The notes under the pieces are model-generated. The model was not told the origin of the DNA, did not search any database, and was given only the letters and a program-made list of their open reading frames with translations. Position numbers and translations under genes: made by a program. Positions 25,000-33,893 of a stretch of 57,901 bases of DNA are shown piece after piece (the stretch's first letter is position 1; every line of letters begins with the position of its first letter). Origin of the DNA: a virus; the IMG/VR virus record IMGVR_UViG_3300025294_000236, positions 1-57,901 of that record. The stretch is one strand, 5' to 3'.

Positions 25000-25662
25000 T
25001 CAGGCGTTGACGTTGCCGGACTGGGCGAAGGTCGCGGTCACCGATCCCGAACCACTGTTGAGCAGCACCCGGGCGAAGACCGGGACATAGGCGAAGTAGC
25101 TCATCTTGGTGGCGGTGGCACCGACAACAGCCGTGTCGCCAGAATCGATCCAGGTCACCGCCGTGAGGGCGACAGGGTCAGTCGGGCTGTTCGGATCGTC
25201 GAGCGTCTGCTGGACCGTGTAGTTGACCGTGCCGGTGACCGTGCACTGGATCGTGGTCGCCGGGATGGGCCATTGGTCGAGGCGTACCCAAGCACTTCCG
25301 GCGACACCATTGGTGCCGACCGTCACCGCCGCGGTCCATCCGCCCCCAGCGGGCACGAGAGAGGTCACCGTGGCGTAGTCGAGCACGGTGGCAACCGTGG
25401 CCCCGGCGCCGGAAGGAACGGCAAGCGTCTCGCTCTGCAGCTGCCCCGTGCGCCCTGTCCCGGTGACGACCAGTGTGCGGGCGCTCCCCTCGTTGCCGAA
25501 GGTGAGCAGCACACGGCGCGGCGTATCGAGGACGGCGACGCCATTGCTCACCAGCGTGCCATTGAGCGTGAGCGCGGTTCCCGAGGTCGGGGTCTGGCTC
25601 TGGGCGATGTTGTTGGCCGATGCAGCCACCAGCGGGCCCACCGAAACGACGATTGGACGCAT
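25000..25662 (-). CDS. Virion structural protein
   Basis: A 220-residue beta-rich protein, Thr/Val/Ala-rich and without cysteine motifs (one Cys), starting MRPIVVSVGPLVAASANNIA. The pattern (GTALTLNGTLVSNGVAVLDT, FARVLLNSGSGSVTATFAQS) resembles small head-decoration or head-closure proteins. It lies downstream of a terminator and upstream of the endonuclease. Role inferred from composition and position. Confidence 0.6.
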   Translation of the reverse strand: MRPIVVSVGPLVAASANNIAQSQTPTSGTALTLNGTLVSNGVAVLDTPRRVLLTFGNEGSARTLVVTGTGRTGQLQSETLAVPSGAGATVATVLDYATVTSLVPAGGGWTAAVTVGTNGVAGSAWVRLDQWPIPATTIQCTVTGTVNYTVQQTLDDPNSPTDPVALTAVTWIDSGDTAVVGATATKMSYFAYVPVFARVLLNSGSGSVTATFAQSGNVNA

Positions 25663-25680
25663 GCCGCGCTCCCGCGAAAG

Positions 25681-25711
25681 AAAAAGGGGCGGCCCTGTTC
25701 AGGACCGCCCC
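25681..25711 (-). terminator. Strong Rho-independent terminator after capsid genes
   Basis: A 12-base stem, GGGGCGGCCCTG (25686-25697) with CAGGACCGCCCC (25700-25711, one G-T pair), has a 2-base centre and on the minus strand is followed by TTTTT (25685-25681). It separates the abundant capsid genes from the connector and tail genes, so it likely sets their expression ratio. Confidence 0.88.
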
Positions 25712-25742
25712 ATGGGTGGAACCGCACTCCGCAGAGCGCCGG

Positions 25743-26027
25743 TCAGTCGTCGAGGTTGAGATCGCTCGGCTTGCTGAGCCTCGCCGCGCTGGACAGCGGA
25801 GCGGAGTCGGCGCCGATTCGGCCGCCGGTCTTTCGACCCGGGCGATCGAGCCGCATCTTCAACATCTTGCCGTCCGGGGCGCAGTCCTTGACGGCACCGC
25901 CGCGCTTGCGCTTCAGCGCCGCCTTGACGACGTTCGAACCACCGCCCGCATAGACCTCGCGCGGGGGCGCATCGGACGGCACCACGCCGGGCCCATTCGC
26001 CGCGGCGTTCGACTTCCTTCCTTTCAT
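25743..26027 (-). CDS. Small basic Gly-rich protein
   Basis: A 94-residue protein starting MKGRKSNAAANGPGVVPSDA, with GAGGAG upstream of the ATG at 26027. The middle (KRKRGGAVKDC, RPGRKTGGRIG) is basic and low in complexity. It resembles the C-terminal style of the 30624 gene, suggesting a disordered capsid-associated or DNA-contacting protein. It is the last gene before the terminator. Confidence 0.6.
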   Translation of the reverse strand: MKGRKSNAAANGPGVVPSDAPPREVYAGGGSNVVKAALKRKRGGAVKDCAPDGKMLKMRLDRPGRKTGGRIGADSAPLSSAARLSKPSDLNLDD

Positions 26028-26038
26028 GGTGGTTCTCC

Positions 26039-26749
26039 TCACCGCTGCTTGGCTGCGAAAATGTAGTCGATCGACATCGTCTTCGCGCCGGCGGAGCCGT
26101 TCTGGATGCCGAAGCTGATGGTCAGATCCTCGTCATCCGGGAGGTTCGTCACCGGCAGCGTGCCGGCGCGGACATCGTTGGCGAAGACCTGAACCGACTG
26201 CTCGCCGTCGTAGTAGAAGCCCACGGCGACATAGGTGTCGTCCGCCAGCGTGGCGGCTGTCGCGAGGGTCGAGCTCGTCGAGTTCTTCGTGACCAGGCAC
26301 TGCAGCGAGGTCGAGCCATCGGCCTTGAGGAAATAGACACCGTCGGTCACCGCGAGCGGCGACGTGTCGGTGATCTGGAGCCCCATCACGATGTCGGACT
26401 GGGTAGCGTCGGACACCTTGAAGCGCGCCTTGAACCAGAGCTTCTTGCCAGCCTGGAACCGGAAGCTCTCGATCACTGCACCGGCGCCACCGGCCCACTG
26501 CAGGAAGTCGTTGTCGTCGTCGGCGTCGTCGTTGGTCAGGACGAGGATGCCGCCATCCGCGCTGATCAGCGCCTCGCCGGCATTGCCCGCTCCCGCCTCC
26601 GTGGTCGTGATGACCCAGTCGCCGGCGGCATAGCTGTCGAAATCGTCGAACCAGACATGGGCCGACGACGGGTCCGGCATGATGAACGAGCCGAGAGCAG
26701 CGCCCTCGGCCACGTTCGTGACGCCGTCGATGAAGTTGGTGCTGGTCAT
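26039..26749 (-). CDS. Jelly-roll capsid-associated protein
   Basis: A 236-residue protein with a lectin-like beta sandwich pattern: HVWFDDFDSYAAGDWVITTT, FRFQAGKKLWFKARFKVSDA, DTYVAVGFYYDGEQSVQVFA. Such domains occur on phage heads as decoration proteins or in tails as carbohydrate-binding units. It is next to the major capsid gene, so a head decoration role is likely. Confidence 0.65.
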   Translation of the reverse strand: MTSTNFIDGVTNVAEGAALGSFIMPDPSSAHVWFDDFDSYAAGDWVITTTEAGAGNAGEALISADGGILVLTNDDADDDNDFLQWAGGAGAVIESFRFQAGKKLWFKARFKVSDATQSDIVMGLQITDTSPLAVTDGVYFLKADGSTSLQCLVTKNSTSSTLATAATLADDTYVAVGFYYDGEQSVQVFANDVRAGTLPVTNLPDDEDLTISFGIQNGSAGAKTMSIDYIFAAKQR

Positions 26750-26764
26750 CTGGGCGCCCTCCCG

Positions 26765-27679
26765 TCAGCTTGTCGGGAAGGAGCCGTAGATCGACCGCCA
26801 GTCATAGTAGCCGAATGAATATCTTTCGTATCCCTTGACCAGCAGGTTGTCCGTGGTGAAGTCGACCTGCATATCGGTCTCGAACGGGACGCGCTCCATG
26901 AAGACCAGACCCGGGATGTCCGTCAGCAGGAACCATGCGAAGGACGAGGTCAGGTAGTCGTAGACCATGTAGCCGTTGCGCAGGCCACCAGCCGTCGACA
27001 GGATCGCGTTGACGTCATTGTTCGCCGTCCCGGGCCGGAGCTCGGTCTTGGTCAGGCGAATGGCGACGGGCTCGAGCTGCGGCGGCACGACGAGCTTCTC
27101 GCCGCGAGCCTGCATCTTGAGACCGGCCTGGTCGCGCCACGTCGACCGAATGGCGATCATGGCGTTGAGCAGGCTCGACTCGTTCAGGTCGACATCGACC
27201 GTCGGACGGTTGGCGATGGCGTTGCCGTCGATCGGATGGTCGGTCGCGCAGAGTGCCTTGCCGTCGCCGCCGACCGTCGCATTGTAGGTCGAGGCTGTGT
27301 TCAGCACGTTGGCGCCGTAGACTTCCTTGGTCTGGGCGAACGAGCGCTGAAGACCGAGGTTCGACGGCTTGAACTGGGTCTTGTAGAGGTTGTCGTCGAT
27401 CGCCTTGCGGGTGATCGCGTACCCCAGACCGAATTCGATGTGCTCCTGGTTGTAGACGTAGCGCTCGCCGGCGTTGTTGTCGAAAGCGGTCTGGCCACCC
27501 TCGGTCTTCAACTGGGCGTAGGCGAGGAACCGCATCTGCGCGGTGCGCTCGAGCGCCATCTTGGATTCGGTCTTCTCGAAGACCTGCGACCACTGGGTCG
27601 GGATCTGCCGGTATTCCCCCTGAACGCCACGCAGGCCCGGGAGCAGCAGATCGCGGATTTGAGCGAGATTGACGGGCAT
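26765..27679 (-). CDS. Major capsid protein
   Basis: A 304-residue coat protein of probable HK97 fold. Typical parts are the N-terminal arm (FEKTESKMALERTAQMRFLA), GERYVYNQEHIEFGLGYAIT, RSFAQTKEVYGANVLNTAST and the peptidase-like C-terminal domain ending ERYSFGYYDWRSIYGS. It has no N-terminal protease-cleaved delta domain; a separate scaffold gene lies upstream at 28988. Gene order portal, scaffold, coat agrees. Confidence 0.88.
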   Translation of the reverse strand: MPVNLAQIRDLLLPGLRGVQGEYRQIPTQWSQVFEKTESKMALERTAQMRFLAYAQLKTEGGQTAFDNNAGERYVYNQEHIEFGLGYAITRKAIDDNLYKTQFKPSNLGLQRSFAQTKEVYGANVLNTASTYNATVGGDGKALCATDHPIDGNAIANRPTVDVDLNESSLLNAMIAIRSTWRDQAGLKMQARGEKLVVPPQLEPVAIRLTKTELRPGTANNDVNAILSTAGGLRNGYMVYDYLTSSFAWFLLTDIPGLVFMERVPFETDMQVDFTTDNLLVKGYERYSFGYYDWRSIYGSFPTS

Positions 27680-27694
27680 CTGTCAGACCTCCCC

Positions 27695-28291
27695 TTACGC
27701 GATGCCGGTCAACGTCTTGGTATCGACGTTGTTGAACCGGACGAGGATGACGTTGTTGGCGGAGGTCACGTCGCGGCCGTTGATGCCGGGCGGCGTGGTG
27801 ACAGGCGCGACGACCTTGAAGGGAAGCGTCGCGGTCGTGTTGAGCGAGGAAAAGGTAACGCTCGCGCCCGACTGCCCCGTCGAGGTGTTGCCGGTGCCGA
27901 GCGTGAACTGGATGTTCTCGCCGACATTGGCCTGTGCCACCGGCGACGCACCGGTCGACTGGACGAGCCAGACCGCGTTCGGGTCGTTGACGTAGAAGCC
28001 GAGCACGGTACCGGAGATGGCATCGGCACCCGGCCAATAGGTCGCCCACACGGTCTGGCCGTTGCGGGACACCGACGAATACTTGCACTGCACAAAGATG
28101 CCGGCGATGGGCGCCGTGCCTGCCGTGGCCTGCACAAGGTTGCCGGTCGTGGGATCGATCGACACCGGGTCACCGGAGTAGATCTTGGTCGTGTTGTCGT
28201 AGGCGATCGGGCCGGAGACCTGCTCGTACGTGGGCGTCGAGCCGGTGCCGGACCATTGCTGGAAGCCGAAGGGGGCGGAAGTGTTCGCCAT
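27695..28291 (-). CDS. Head decoration-type structural protein
   Basis: A 198-residue beta-rich protein starting MANTSAPFGFQQWSGTGSTP. The elements YEQVSGPIAYDNTTKIYSGD, AGIFVQCKYSSVSRNGQTVW and GTGNTSTGQSGASVTF are a familiar pattern next to coat genes in podoviruses. It probably binds the capsid exterior or stabilises it. It lies 15 bases upstream of the coat gene. Confidence 0.7.
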   Translation of the reverse strand: MANTSAPFGFQQWSGTGSTPTYEQVSGPIAYDNTTKIYSGDPVSIDPTTGNLVQATAGTAPIAGIFVQCKYSSVSRNGQTVWATYWPGADAISGTVLGFYVNDPNAVWLVQSTGASPVAQANVGENIQFTLGTGNTSTGQSGASVTFSSLNTTATLPFKVVAPVTTPPGINGRDVTSANNVILVRFNNVDTKTLTGIA

Positions 28292-28354
28292 CTCGGTCCT
28301 CTCCTCTGGTGCGTGCGCGCGAAGTCAGGCTCTGACGAAGCGAGCGGGATGAAA

Positions 28355-28373
28355 CCGGAGCGGCTCGCTCCGG
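28355..28373 (-). terminator. Weak hairpin before the capsid genes
   Basis: CCGGAGCG (28355-28362) and CGCTCCGG (28366-28373) form a perfect 8-base stem with a 3-base loop, but only TTTC follows on the minus strand. It may be an attenuator or mRNA-processing site between the scaffold-side genes and the abundant capsid genes. Confidence 0.35.
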
Positions 28374-28404
28374 CGGTTGGGAACTGTCTGCGGTGGGCGG
28401 AGGG

Positions 28405-28953
28405 TCACTCCGGGATCGCCATCGCCTCGTGACGGGTGCTGATGCGCGCCCGAGTCCGCGGGTCGGCATCGCGAGAAAGCGTGCCTTCCGGGGTCTGCAT
28501 GACGCGCTTGGCTTGCGAGCGGACGCGTTCGGCCGCGGCTTCGTCGTCTTCGGCGCGTGCCTCATCGGTGAGGTATTTCGGGCGCTCCATCAGCATGAGG
28601 CCCTCGCGCACGATCGAGCCTTCGGAACTGCCGGCCATGAGCTCGGGGTGGCGAGAGGCCGGCACCGGCGTCCAGTGGTTGGCGGCGAGGTCCTGCTCGT
28701 AAAACGGGTCGCTCTGCCCCAGGCACGAGACGCGCTTGTATTCGTACGACACGTCGGCTGGGATCTTGCCCGGGTCGACGTAGAACTTGTCGGTGTGCTG
28801 CGTGCGCTGCCGCACCAGCCGCTCGCCGGGCGCCGGTTCCTGGCGCGGGTCGGAGCGGGTAGCGGAACGAAGCGGCGCGGCATTGCGGGCGCGGCTGGGA
28901 ATGGCGGGCGCAGGTTCCCCTTCGCCGCCCTGCAAGAGGTCGTCGTTGTTCAT
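28405..28953 (-). CDS. Conserved-type structural module protein
   Basis: A 182-residue protein. The ATG at 28953 (MNNDDLLQGGEGEP) has AAGGA upstream. The region VDPGKIPADVSYEYKRVSCL to NHWTPVPASRHPELMAG is a block I associate with proteins located between scaffold and coat genes. The rest is charged. It may be a minor capsid or assembly factor. Confidence 0.65.
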   Translation of the reverse strand: MNNDDLLQGGEGEPAPAIPSRARNAAPLRSATRSDPRQEPAPGERLVRQRTQHTDKFYVDPGKIPADVSYEYKRVSCLGQSDPFYEQDLAANHWTPVPASRHPELMAGSSEGSIVREGLMLMERPKYLTDEARAEDDEAAAERVRSQAKRVMQTPEGTLSRDADPRTRARISTRHEAMAIPE

Positions 28954-28987
28954 GACGGATTGTCCTTGAAGGTCTGTCTGGGCCGGC

Positions 28988-29977
28988 TCAGTTGGCGGCG
29001 TAGCGGTCGCGGTTGAACGCGCCCTCACGGTCAAGATCGACGAGGTTGCGGGCGTACTGCTCGACCGACAGCCCGGCGATTTGAGCAGCTTCGACCTGAG
29101 CGGCCGTGAGGCGAACGGAGTTGCTCGAGATGCGGGCGCCCCCGGCGACACTGTCGCGAGCGACTGGGGCGGCCACGGCTGCGCCGGCCGGCCGCCGCGT
29201 CTCGGTCTGCGCAGCGGCCGCTGGCGGCTGCCTCAGTCCGAGGCGTTCCTCCAGGAACTGGAAGTACTCGGGCGTGTCGAACCCGATGTCCTCGGCATCG
29301 GCCGCAGTGTGAGCGGCGACGACGCGCTTCAACTGTTTCGGGTCGGTGAAGTAAGCCGGGTGCTGCCGGGCCCATGCCTGCGATGCGGGGGTGAGCTTCG
29401 AAACGTAGGCCTCGAACTGGTTGGCCGGCTCCTGCGGCGTTGCGGCTGGCTGCCGGTCGACGCGCCCCTCGTGGCTGGTCGGGCGACCGCGGGCGCTCTC
29501 GATGCTGGCCTTGGCTTCCTGCAGCCGCACGCGCTTGGCGGTGGCCTCCGAAATCGCGACCTGCGCTGTCGAGGCGGCGTCGTAGTCACCGGACTCCATG
29601 GCGGCGCGATAAGCCCCCCGAGCCTGCTCGATTTCGAGCCCGACCCTCTCGATCGCACCGTCGACGACCTGAGCCTGACGGGTGGCCGCGTCGTTCTGGC
29701 TGCGGGTGGCGGCCTCGCGGGCTTCGTGTGCCTCGCGCTCGGCTTCGGTTCGGGCCCGGCGCTCGGCATCTGCGGTCTCGCGCGCGGCCTTCAGCTGGGC
29801 GGCGAGGTCTTCCTTCCCCTGCTCTGCGGTCTGCGGGCGGTCGTTCTCCGGGGCTGCGGCGCCCACGGCTTCGACCTTCGGTTCGGCGGCGACGTCGGGC
29901 TTCGACGTCTCCACCTTCACTTCGGTGGTCGGCTCGTCGAGCGTGACGACGACCTCCTTGCTGTCTTCGTCTGCCAT
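28988..29977 (-). CDS. Scaffolding protein
   Basis: A 329-residue acidic, Ala/Glu-rich, highly helical protein. Residues about 50-165 form a long coiled coil (ERRARTEAEREAHEAREAAT). The C-terminal part is helical with LSVEQYARNLVDLDREGAFN. Composition and position between portal and coat genes fit an assembly scaffold that guides coat polymerisation and leaves before packaging. Confidence 0.78.
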   Translation of the reverse strand: MADEDSKEVVVTLDEPTTEVKVETSKPDVAAEPKVEAVGAAAPENDRPQTAEQGKEDLAAQLKAARETADAERRARTEAEREAHEAREAATRSQNDAATRQAQVVDGAIERVGLEIEQARGAYRAAMESGDYDAASTAQVAISEATAKRVRLQEAKASIESARGRPTSHEGRVDRQPAATPQEPANQFEAYVSKLTPASQAWARQHPAYFTDPKQLKRVVAAHTAADAEDIGFDTPEYFQFLEERLGLRQPPAAAAQTETRRPAGAAVAAPVARDSVAGGARISSNSVRLTAAQVEAAQIAGLSVEQYARNLVDLDREGAFNRDRYAAN

Positions 29978-30009
29978 GAGGGCTCCTCGTTGGCGGTGAA
30001 CGGCCGGGC

Positions 30010-30414
30010 TCAGTAGATCCGGTCGGGATTGTCGATGCGGGCGCGGACGTGGCTGTCCTCGATCACGCGGCAGTGCGTGCCGTTGACGTTGAGCGCCCAG
30101 CCGTCGGAGTGCCGATAGGCGACCCAGTCACCGACCTCGACGTTCTGGCCGTGGAAGGAGATGGAACGGTCGTCCACGAAGGCCATCGGGCCCTTCTTGA
30201 GCACGAGTCCGACCTTGCCCTGGTATTCGTCCTCCTTGCGGGTGCCGTCCGTGAGGAAGATGCCGCCCGCGGTCTTCTCGGGGCGCTTGTAGGTCGCGAC
30301 CAGCACCTGGTTGTGGAAGAGCTCGACACCGGACAGGTCGCCGACTGCATCGTTCAGCGCGGCCCTTGGGTCAGCGTCGTGGCTCATCCTCATCACATTG
30401 GAGGCGGCATTCAT
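30010..30414 (-). CDS. GroES-like co-chaperonin
   Basis: A 134-residue protein matching the 10-kDa co-chaperonin fold: LFHNQVLVATYKRPEKTAGG, then FLTDGTRKEDEYQGKVGLVL, and VGDWVAYRHSDGWALNVNGT with the end HVRARIDNPDRIY. The stretch before DEYQGK would be the mobile loop that contacts GroEL. Phage T4 gp31 is a known case where such a protein lets GroEL fold the coat. Location in the capsid module supports that. The first 25 residues are an extra tail. Confidence 0.78.
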   Translation of the reverse strand: MNAASNVMRMSHDADPRAALNDAVGDLSGVELFHNQVLVATYKRPEKTAGGIFLTDGTRKEDEYQGKVGLVLKKGPMAFVDDRSISFHGQNVEVGDWVAYRHSDGWALNVNGTHCRVIEDSHVRARIDNPDRIY

Positions 30415-30617
30415 CAGCGTCGTATCCTTTCTTCGACGTGCTTCGTGACTTCGGTGATCAGGTCGATCACGGACCGGAGACCGTCAGCCCGGCCAACGGT
30501 CCGCTGGTAGTCGTCGAAGGACTGCGCGCTCCCGCCGACCAGATTGGTGGCAAGACCGTCGAGTTCCTTCTCGATCCGGGCGATCAATTCGGACCTGAAC
30601 TCAGCGTGGGCGCTCAC
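30414..30617 (-). CDS. Small helical protein
   Basis: A 67-residue protein, all helical (MSAHAEFRSELIARIEKELD; SAQSFDDYQRTVGRADGLRS). It overlaps the GroES-like gene by one base (TGATG). Similar short proteins with FDDYQ...VGR...L patterns appear near phage portal genes, but function is unknown. Confidence 0.65.
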   Translation of the reverse strand: MSAHAEFRSELIARIEKELDGLATNLVGGSAQSFDDYQRTVGRADGLRSVIDLITEVTKHVEERIRR

Positions 30618-30623
30618 GACCGA

Positions 30624-31256
30624 TCAGCGCACCGGGCCGGCGTTCTTGCCGTACTTGCGCTCTTTCTCCAGGCGCCCCTCGCCGCTGCCGGCGCCGGCGT
30701 CCATCTTCACCGCACCGCCGGTCTTGTAGGCGCGGCCGCCGCGCTTGAAGTTGCCGGAACTGTTGCCGCCATTGCCGGCGCCGAAGTCGACCGGGGGCGG
30801 ACCACCGCCGCCCTGCAGCTGGGGCATCGGGCCACCGCCACCACCCCCAAGCATCGGAGCAGGACCGCCACCACCGCCGCCCGGAGGCGTGATCATGGGC
30901 GGGGCACCATCAGAGCCCGGAGGCGGCATCGAAGGCGGCGAGCCGAAGGCCGGGAGTGACGGGCGCTGGTAGTTGGCGCCCTCCTCCGGGAAGGTCGCGG
31001 GCTGGCCGTTTGGCAGCATGATGTTGATGTTGGTCTTGCCGCGCCGCGCTCGATCCAGGCGCTGGGTCGTCTCATCGCCCTCGACCACGCCGCCTGTCGC
31101 GAAACCCTTGCGCTTCACCGTGGCCTTGTCGCCGGTCGGGAGCATCTTGGGCAGCTTCTCGGAGCCGTAGAGGCCGTTCTCGGTCTCGCCGTCGATGCCC
31201 ATGCGCTTCAGCTTCGCGCTGTTCATCGACTTCGCTTCGTCCTTGTAGCTCTTCAT
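30624..31256 (-). CDS. Low-complexity Gly/Pro-rich protein
   Basis: A 210-residue protein. Residues 1-45 are basic and helical (MKSYKDEAKSMNSAKLKRMG). The middle has KTNINIMLPNGQPAT, a motif that also partly appears in the 18242 gene (LPNGQPAKI). Residues about 105-165 are Gly/Pro tracts. The end has RGGRAYKTGGAVKMDAG. It is likely disordered and perhaps a portal-associated or capsid-internal protein. Confidence 0.65.
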   Translation of the reverse strand: MKSYKDEAKSMNSAKLKRMGIDGETENGLYGSEKLPKMLPTGDKATVKRKGFATGGVVEGDETTQRLDRARRGKTNINIMLPNGQPATFPEEGANYQRPSLPAFGSPPSMPPPGSDGAPPMITPPGGGGGGPAPMLGGGGGGPMPQLQGGGGPPPVDFGAGNGGNSSGNFKRGGRAYKTGGAVKMDAGAGSGEGRLEKERKYGKNAGPVR

Positions 31257-31271
31257 GTCGGTCGCCCTCGA

Positions 31272-33464
31272 TCACCCGGGGATGGCTGCTGGCGACGCCG
31301 GGACGACGCTGCGCCCCTGCTCGTCGATGAATGCGTCGACCACCGGCTCGGCAGTCGGGTTCTGCGCGATATCTGCGGCGGTCCGCATGATCTCGATCTT
31401 CTCTTTCGAACGGATGCCGGCCATGTCGGTCGCCTGCTTGACGTCGACCTTGCGCGCCTCGACCGCGACCTTCTCGCGCTGAACGGCCACGCCGGCGACC
31501 TTGGCCTCGGCTTCCTTGACGGCTGCCTGCCCCATGAGCATTGCGCCCTGCCCCGCAAGATCGGGCTGCTGCGGCGGCGTGGCCTGCTGCTTGGCGAACA
31601 GCGCCTCTGGGTTGTTGATGCCGAGCGTGCCGAGCGTGCGGATGTAGATCTCGCGTTTGTCGAAGAACTGCGGGTCGGCGGCGGCCATCTGGTAGACGGC
31701 CTGCGCCTTCATGATCCGCATGACGTGCGAGGAGGTATTCGGGTCGGCGGCCGGCACCAGATCGGTGTTCTCAAGCGCGGCCTGAAAGCGCGCGACGTCC
31801 CACGGCTGCGCCTTCTTGCGGCGCCGGTTGAAGCGCCAGAAGGACTCGGGGTCCTCCTCGAATTTCTCCTTGAGCAGCCCGAATTCTTCGGCCTGCGCCT
31901 GGTGCAGCCGCTTGTGGACGGCGTCTAGCACCTTGGTCGCCTGCTCGATCATCGCGATCGTCGTGCCGACCGGTGCGTCCTGGCGCCCCTCCCCGACCGG
32001 AAGCTCTGCCGTGCCGCCAACGCGCTGTCCGGTCTCGGCAATGTCTTTGGTCAGTGCCAGCAGGCCCGGGCCCGGTTCCTTGTACGGGAACGGCATCACC
32101 ATGCCGGTGATCGGCTTGCCGTTGGTCTGCACCGGGACGAAGGAACCCGGACCTGCACGGAACTCGTTGGTGTTCTGGCGGACCGCGTCCTTGTCGATCA
32201 GGCCCCCGGGGAAGTTGGCGAACATGCCGGCGTCGAGCGCCTCGCGCCACGCAGCAGTGACCGCAGTCGTGGTGTTCCCGAGGATGTGCAGCAGGCCGAT
32301 GTCGTAGAAGCCGAGGCCCGGGACGAAGGGGTACTTCACGAAGGTCCGCTTGGCCTCGTAAAGCTCGTCGCCTTCCTTCCAGTTGCGCCGAAGCTCAAGG
32401 ATGCGCCGGCTGTCCTTGTCGATGGTGACCTTGAACGGGAGCGGGAGACCGGTCGGCTTCCCGTTCTCCTCGTGCTCGTAGCCGGGCACGTCGATCTCGC
32501 AATAGCTCTCGTAGAGCGTGCGCGGTTGATCTGCCTCGCGGTAGCTTGCCTGCGGGGTTGTGCCCTGGATGTCGTCGATCATCTGCTCGACCGGGCTCTG
32601 CTGCAGCAACGGGGCCGAGCCGAGCTCCGTCTCGCGATAGGCGCCCATGATCTGCATGCGCTTGAGCACGCTCGGGCGCATCGTGATCTGATGCGTGACC
32701 CGAGCAGCGTTCCGCATGTCGGTCGCGCCGTGCGAGACGATCAGGTCCGCAGCGTCCACCGACTCGGAGACCGGGCGCCGGCGCAGCGGGCAGTGGTAGA
32801 CCTTCTTGAAGCCGCAGCCGCCGAACCCGACCATCAGGAGCATGCGGTCGGTGTCGGGATAGTACTCGCTGGCCGTGGTGGTCAGGTAATAGTTGAAGTC
32901 GGTTTCGAGCTGCTGCGCCTGCTTATCTTCCTCACGCTCGGCATCGGGCGTCGGAGCGCCGGACACGTCGTCCACCCTGATCTTGACGGGGCCATCGGCC
33001 GGCAGCAGCTCGCCGCGGGCGTTGGCCTGGAACCGCAGTACCGCCTCAAGCAGAAGCGGATGCCGGACGGTGGACATCGCCTCCAGCGGAGCCGAGGAGC
33101 CGGCCGTGTCTGGCTTCGGGCTGTCGAGCTTCAGGCCAAGCAGCTCAAGCCCGTCTGCGCGCTGCTGGAGCCATTCCTGCCGCGACTGGATGTCCGCCTC
33201 GATCCCCTGCATGAGGTCTTCGGCGATGATGGAGAGAACCGCTTCGCCAAGCTTCTCCGCAAGGTTCTCGTCGTGGCCATCGGACGGCTCGACCTGCCCG
33301 ATCTTGCCGAAATGGACGATGACGCCGCCGTCCTCGGTCGGGATCTCAACCGACGGCTTCGTGTCGTCCGGAACGATGGCGCCAAGGTCGATCGTCAGGT
33401 CGTCGCCCAGCGGCGCGGGTTCCGGCGCCGGCTGACGCAGGTGGTGGACGCTGGACGGGACCAT
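31272..33464 (-). CDS. Portal protein (P22 gp1-like)
   Basis: A 730-residue portal that forms the twelve-fold channel for DNA packaging. The core (NYYLTTTASEYYPDTDRMLL, VGFGGCGFKKVYHCP, YCEIDVPGYEH, PFPYKEPGPGLLALTKDIAE, RVGGTAELPVGEGRQDAPVG) matches the portals of P22-type podoviruses. Residues about 640-710 are a coiled coil, the barrel typical of large portals (KEAEAKVAGVAVQREKVAVE). The N-terminal 100 residues are extra. Confidence 0.88.
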   Translation of the reverse strand: MVPSSVHHLRQPAPEPAPLGDDLTIDLGAIVPDDTKPSVEIPTEDGGVIVHFGKIGQVEPSDGHDENLAEKLGEAVLSIIAEDLMQGIEADIQSRQEWLQQRADGLELLGLKLDSPKPDTAGSSAPLEAMSTVRHPLLLEAVLRFQANARGELLPADGPVKIRVDDVSGAPTPDAEREEDKQAQQLETDFNYYLTTTASEYYPDTDRMLLMVGFGGCGFKKVYHCPLRRRPVSESVDAADLIVSHGATDMRNAARVTHQITMRPSVLKRMQIMGAYRETELGSAPLLQQSPVEQMIDDIQGTTPQASYREADQPRTLYESYCEIDVPGYEHEENGKPTGLPLPFKVTIDKDSRRILELRRNWKEGDELYEAKRTFVKYPFVPGLGFYDIGLLHILGNTTTAVTAAWREALDAGMFANFPGGLIDKDAVRQNTNEFRAGPGSFVPVQTNGKPITGMVMPFPYKEPGPGLLALTKDIAETGQRVGGTAELPVGEGRQDAPVGTTIAMIEQATKVLDAVHKRLHQAQAEEFGLLKEKFEEDPESFWRFNRRRKKAQPWDVARFQAALENTDLVPAADPNTSSHVMRIMKAQAVYQMAAADPQFFDKREIYIRTLGTLGINNPEALFAKQQATPPQQPDLAGQGAMLMGQAAVKEAEAKVAGVAVQREKVAVEARKVDVKQATDMAGIRSKEKIEIMRTAADIAQNPTAEPVVDAFIDEQGRSVVPASPAAIPG

Positions 33465-33475
33465 GGCGTGTCAGG

Positions 33476-33886
33476 TCAGCCCTTGGCCATCTCTTCGATA
33501 ACGCGGAGAACCTCGCTCTCGATCGCATTGGAGTGCTGCTGCGCGGCGAGCTTGGAGCGCTCTTCAAGGTCGGCCGCGTCCTGCGCCTCGCGCTTCAGGC
33601 GATCGGCCTCGTAGGCGGCGAAACCATCGCTGGCGACGGCGAGGGCCTTGGCGATGCCGTCCAGCCGCTTGCCGAGCTCCAGCGTCCAGATGGCGACCCA
33701 TGGGGCGATCCCGGCCGGGTCACGGATGATGTCGGATCGACCGTCCGTACCCGTCACGGCGCCCTCGAAAACATCCGTGTCGTAGTAGGCCGTCCGCACG
33801 CCCTCGGGCGCAGTCTCGACCGCAAAGGTCACGGGATGCCCGTCGACCACGATCACGCGGTCCGGCACGTTCACGGAGATGCGCAT
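33476..33886 (-). CDS. Hypothetical protein upstream of portal
   Basis: A 136-residue protein. The beta-rich N-terminus (MRISVNVPDRVIVVDGHPVT; GVRTAYYDTDVFEG) resembles a small domain seen in tail-fibre-assembly-like phage proteins. The C-terminal half is a charged helix (EADRLKREAQDAADLEERSK). It has GAGG before the ATG. Role unknown. Confidence 0.6.
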   Translation of the reverse strand: MRISVNVPDRVIVVDGHPVTFAVETAPEGVRTAYYDTDVFEGAVTGTDGRSDIIRDPAGIAPWVAIWTLELGKRLDGIAKALAVASDGFAAYEADRLKREAQDAADLEERSKLAAQQHSNAIESEVLRVIEEMAKG

Positions 33887-33893
33887 GTGATCC

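Noticed and set aside
32286-33614. Plus-strand open frame of 442 residues opposite the portal gene
   Set aside because: It is an antisense shadow of a well-supported portal gene.
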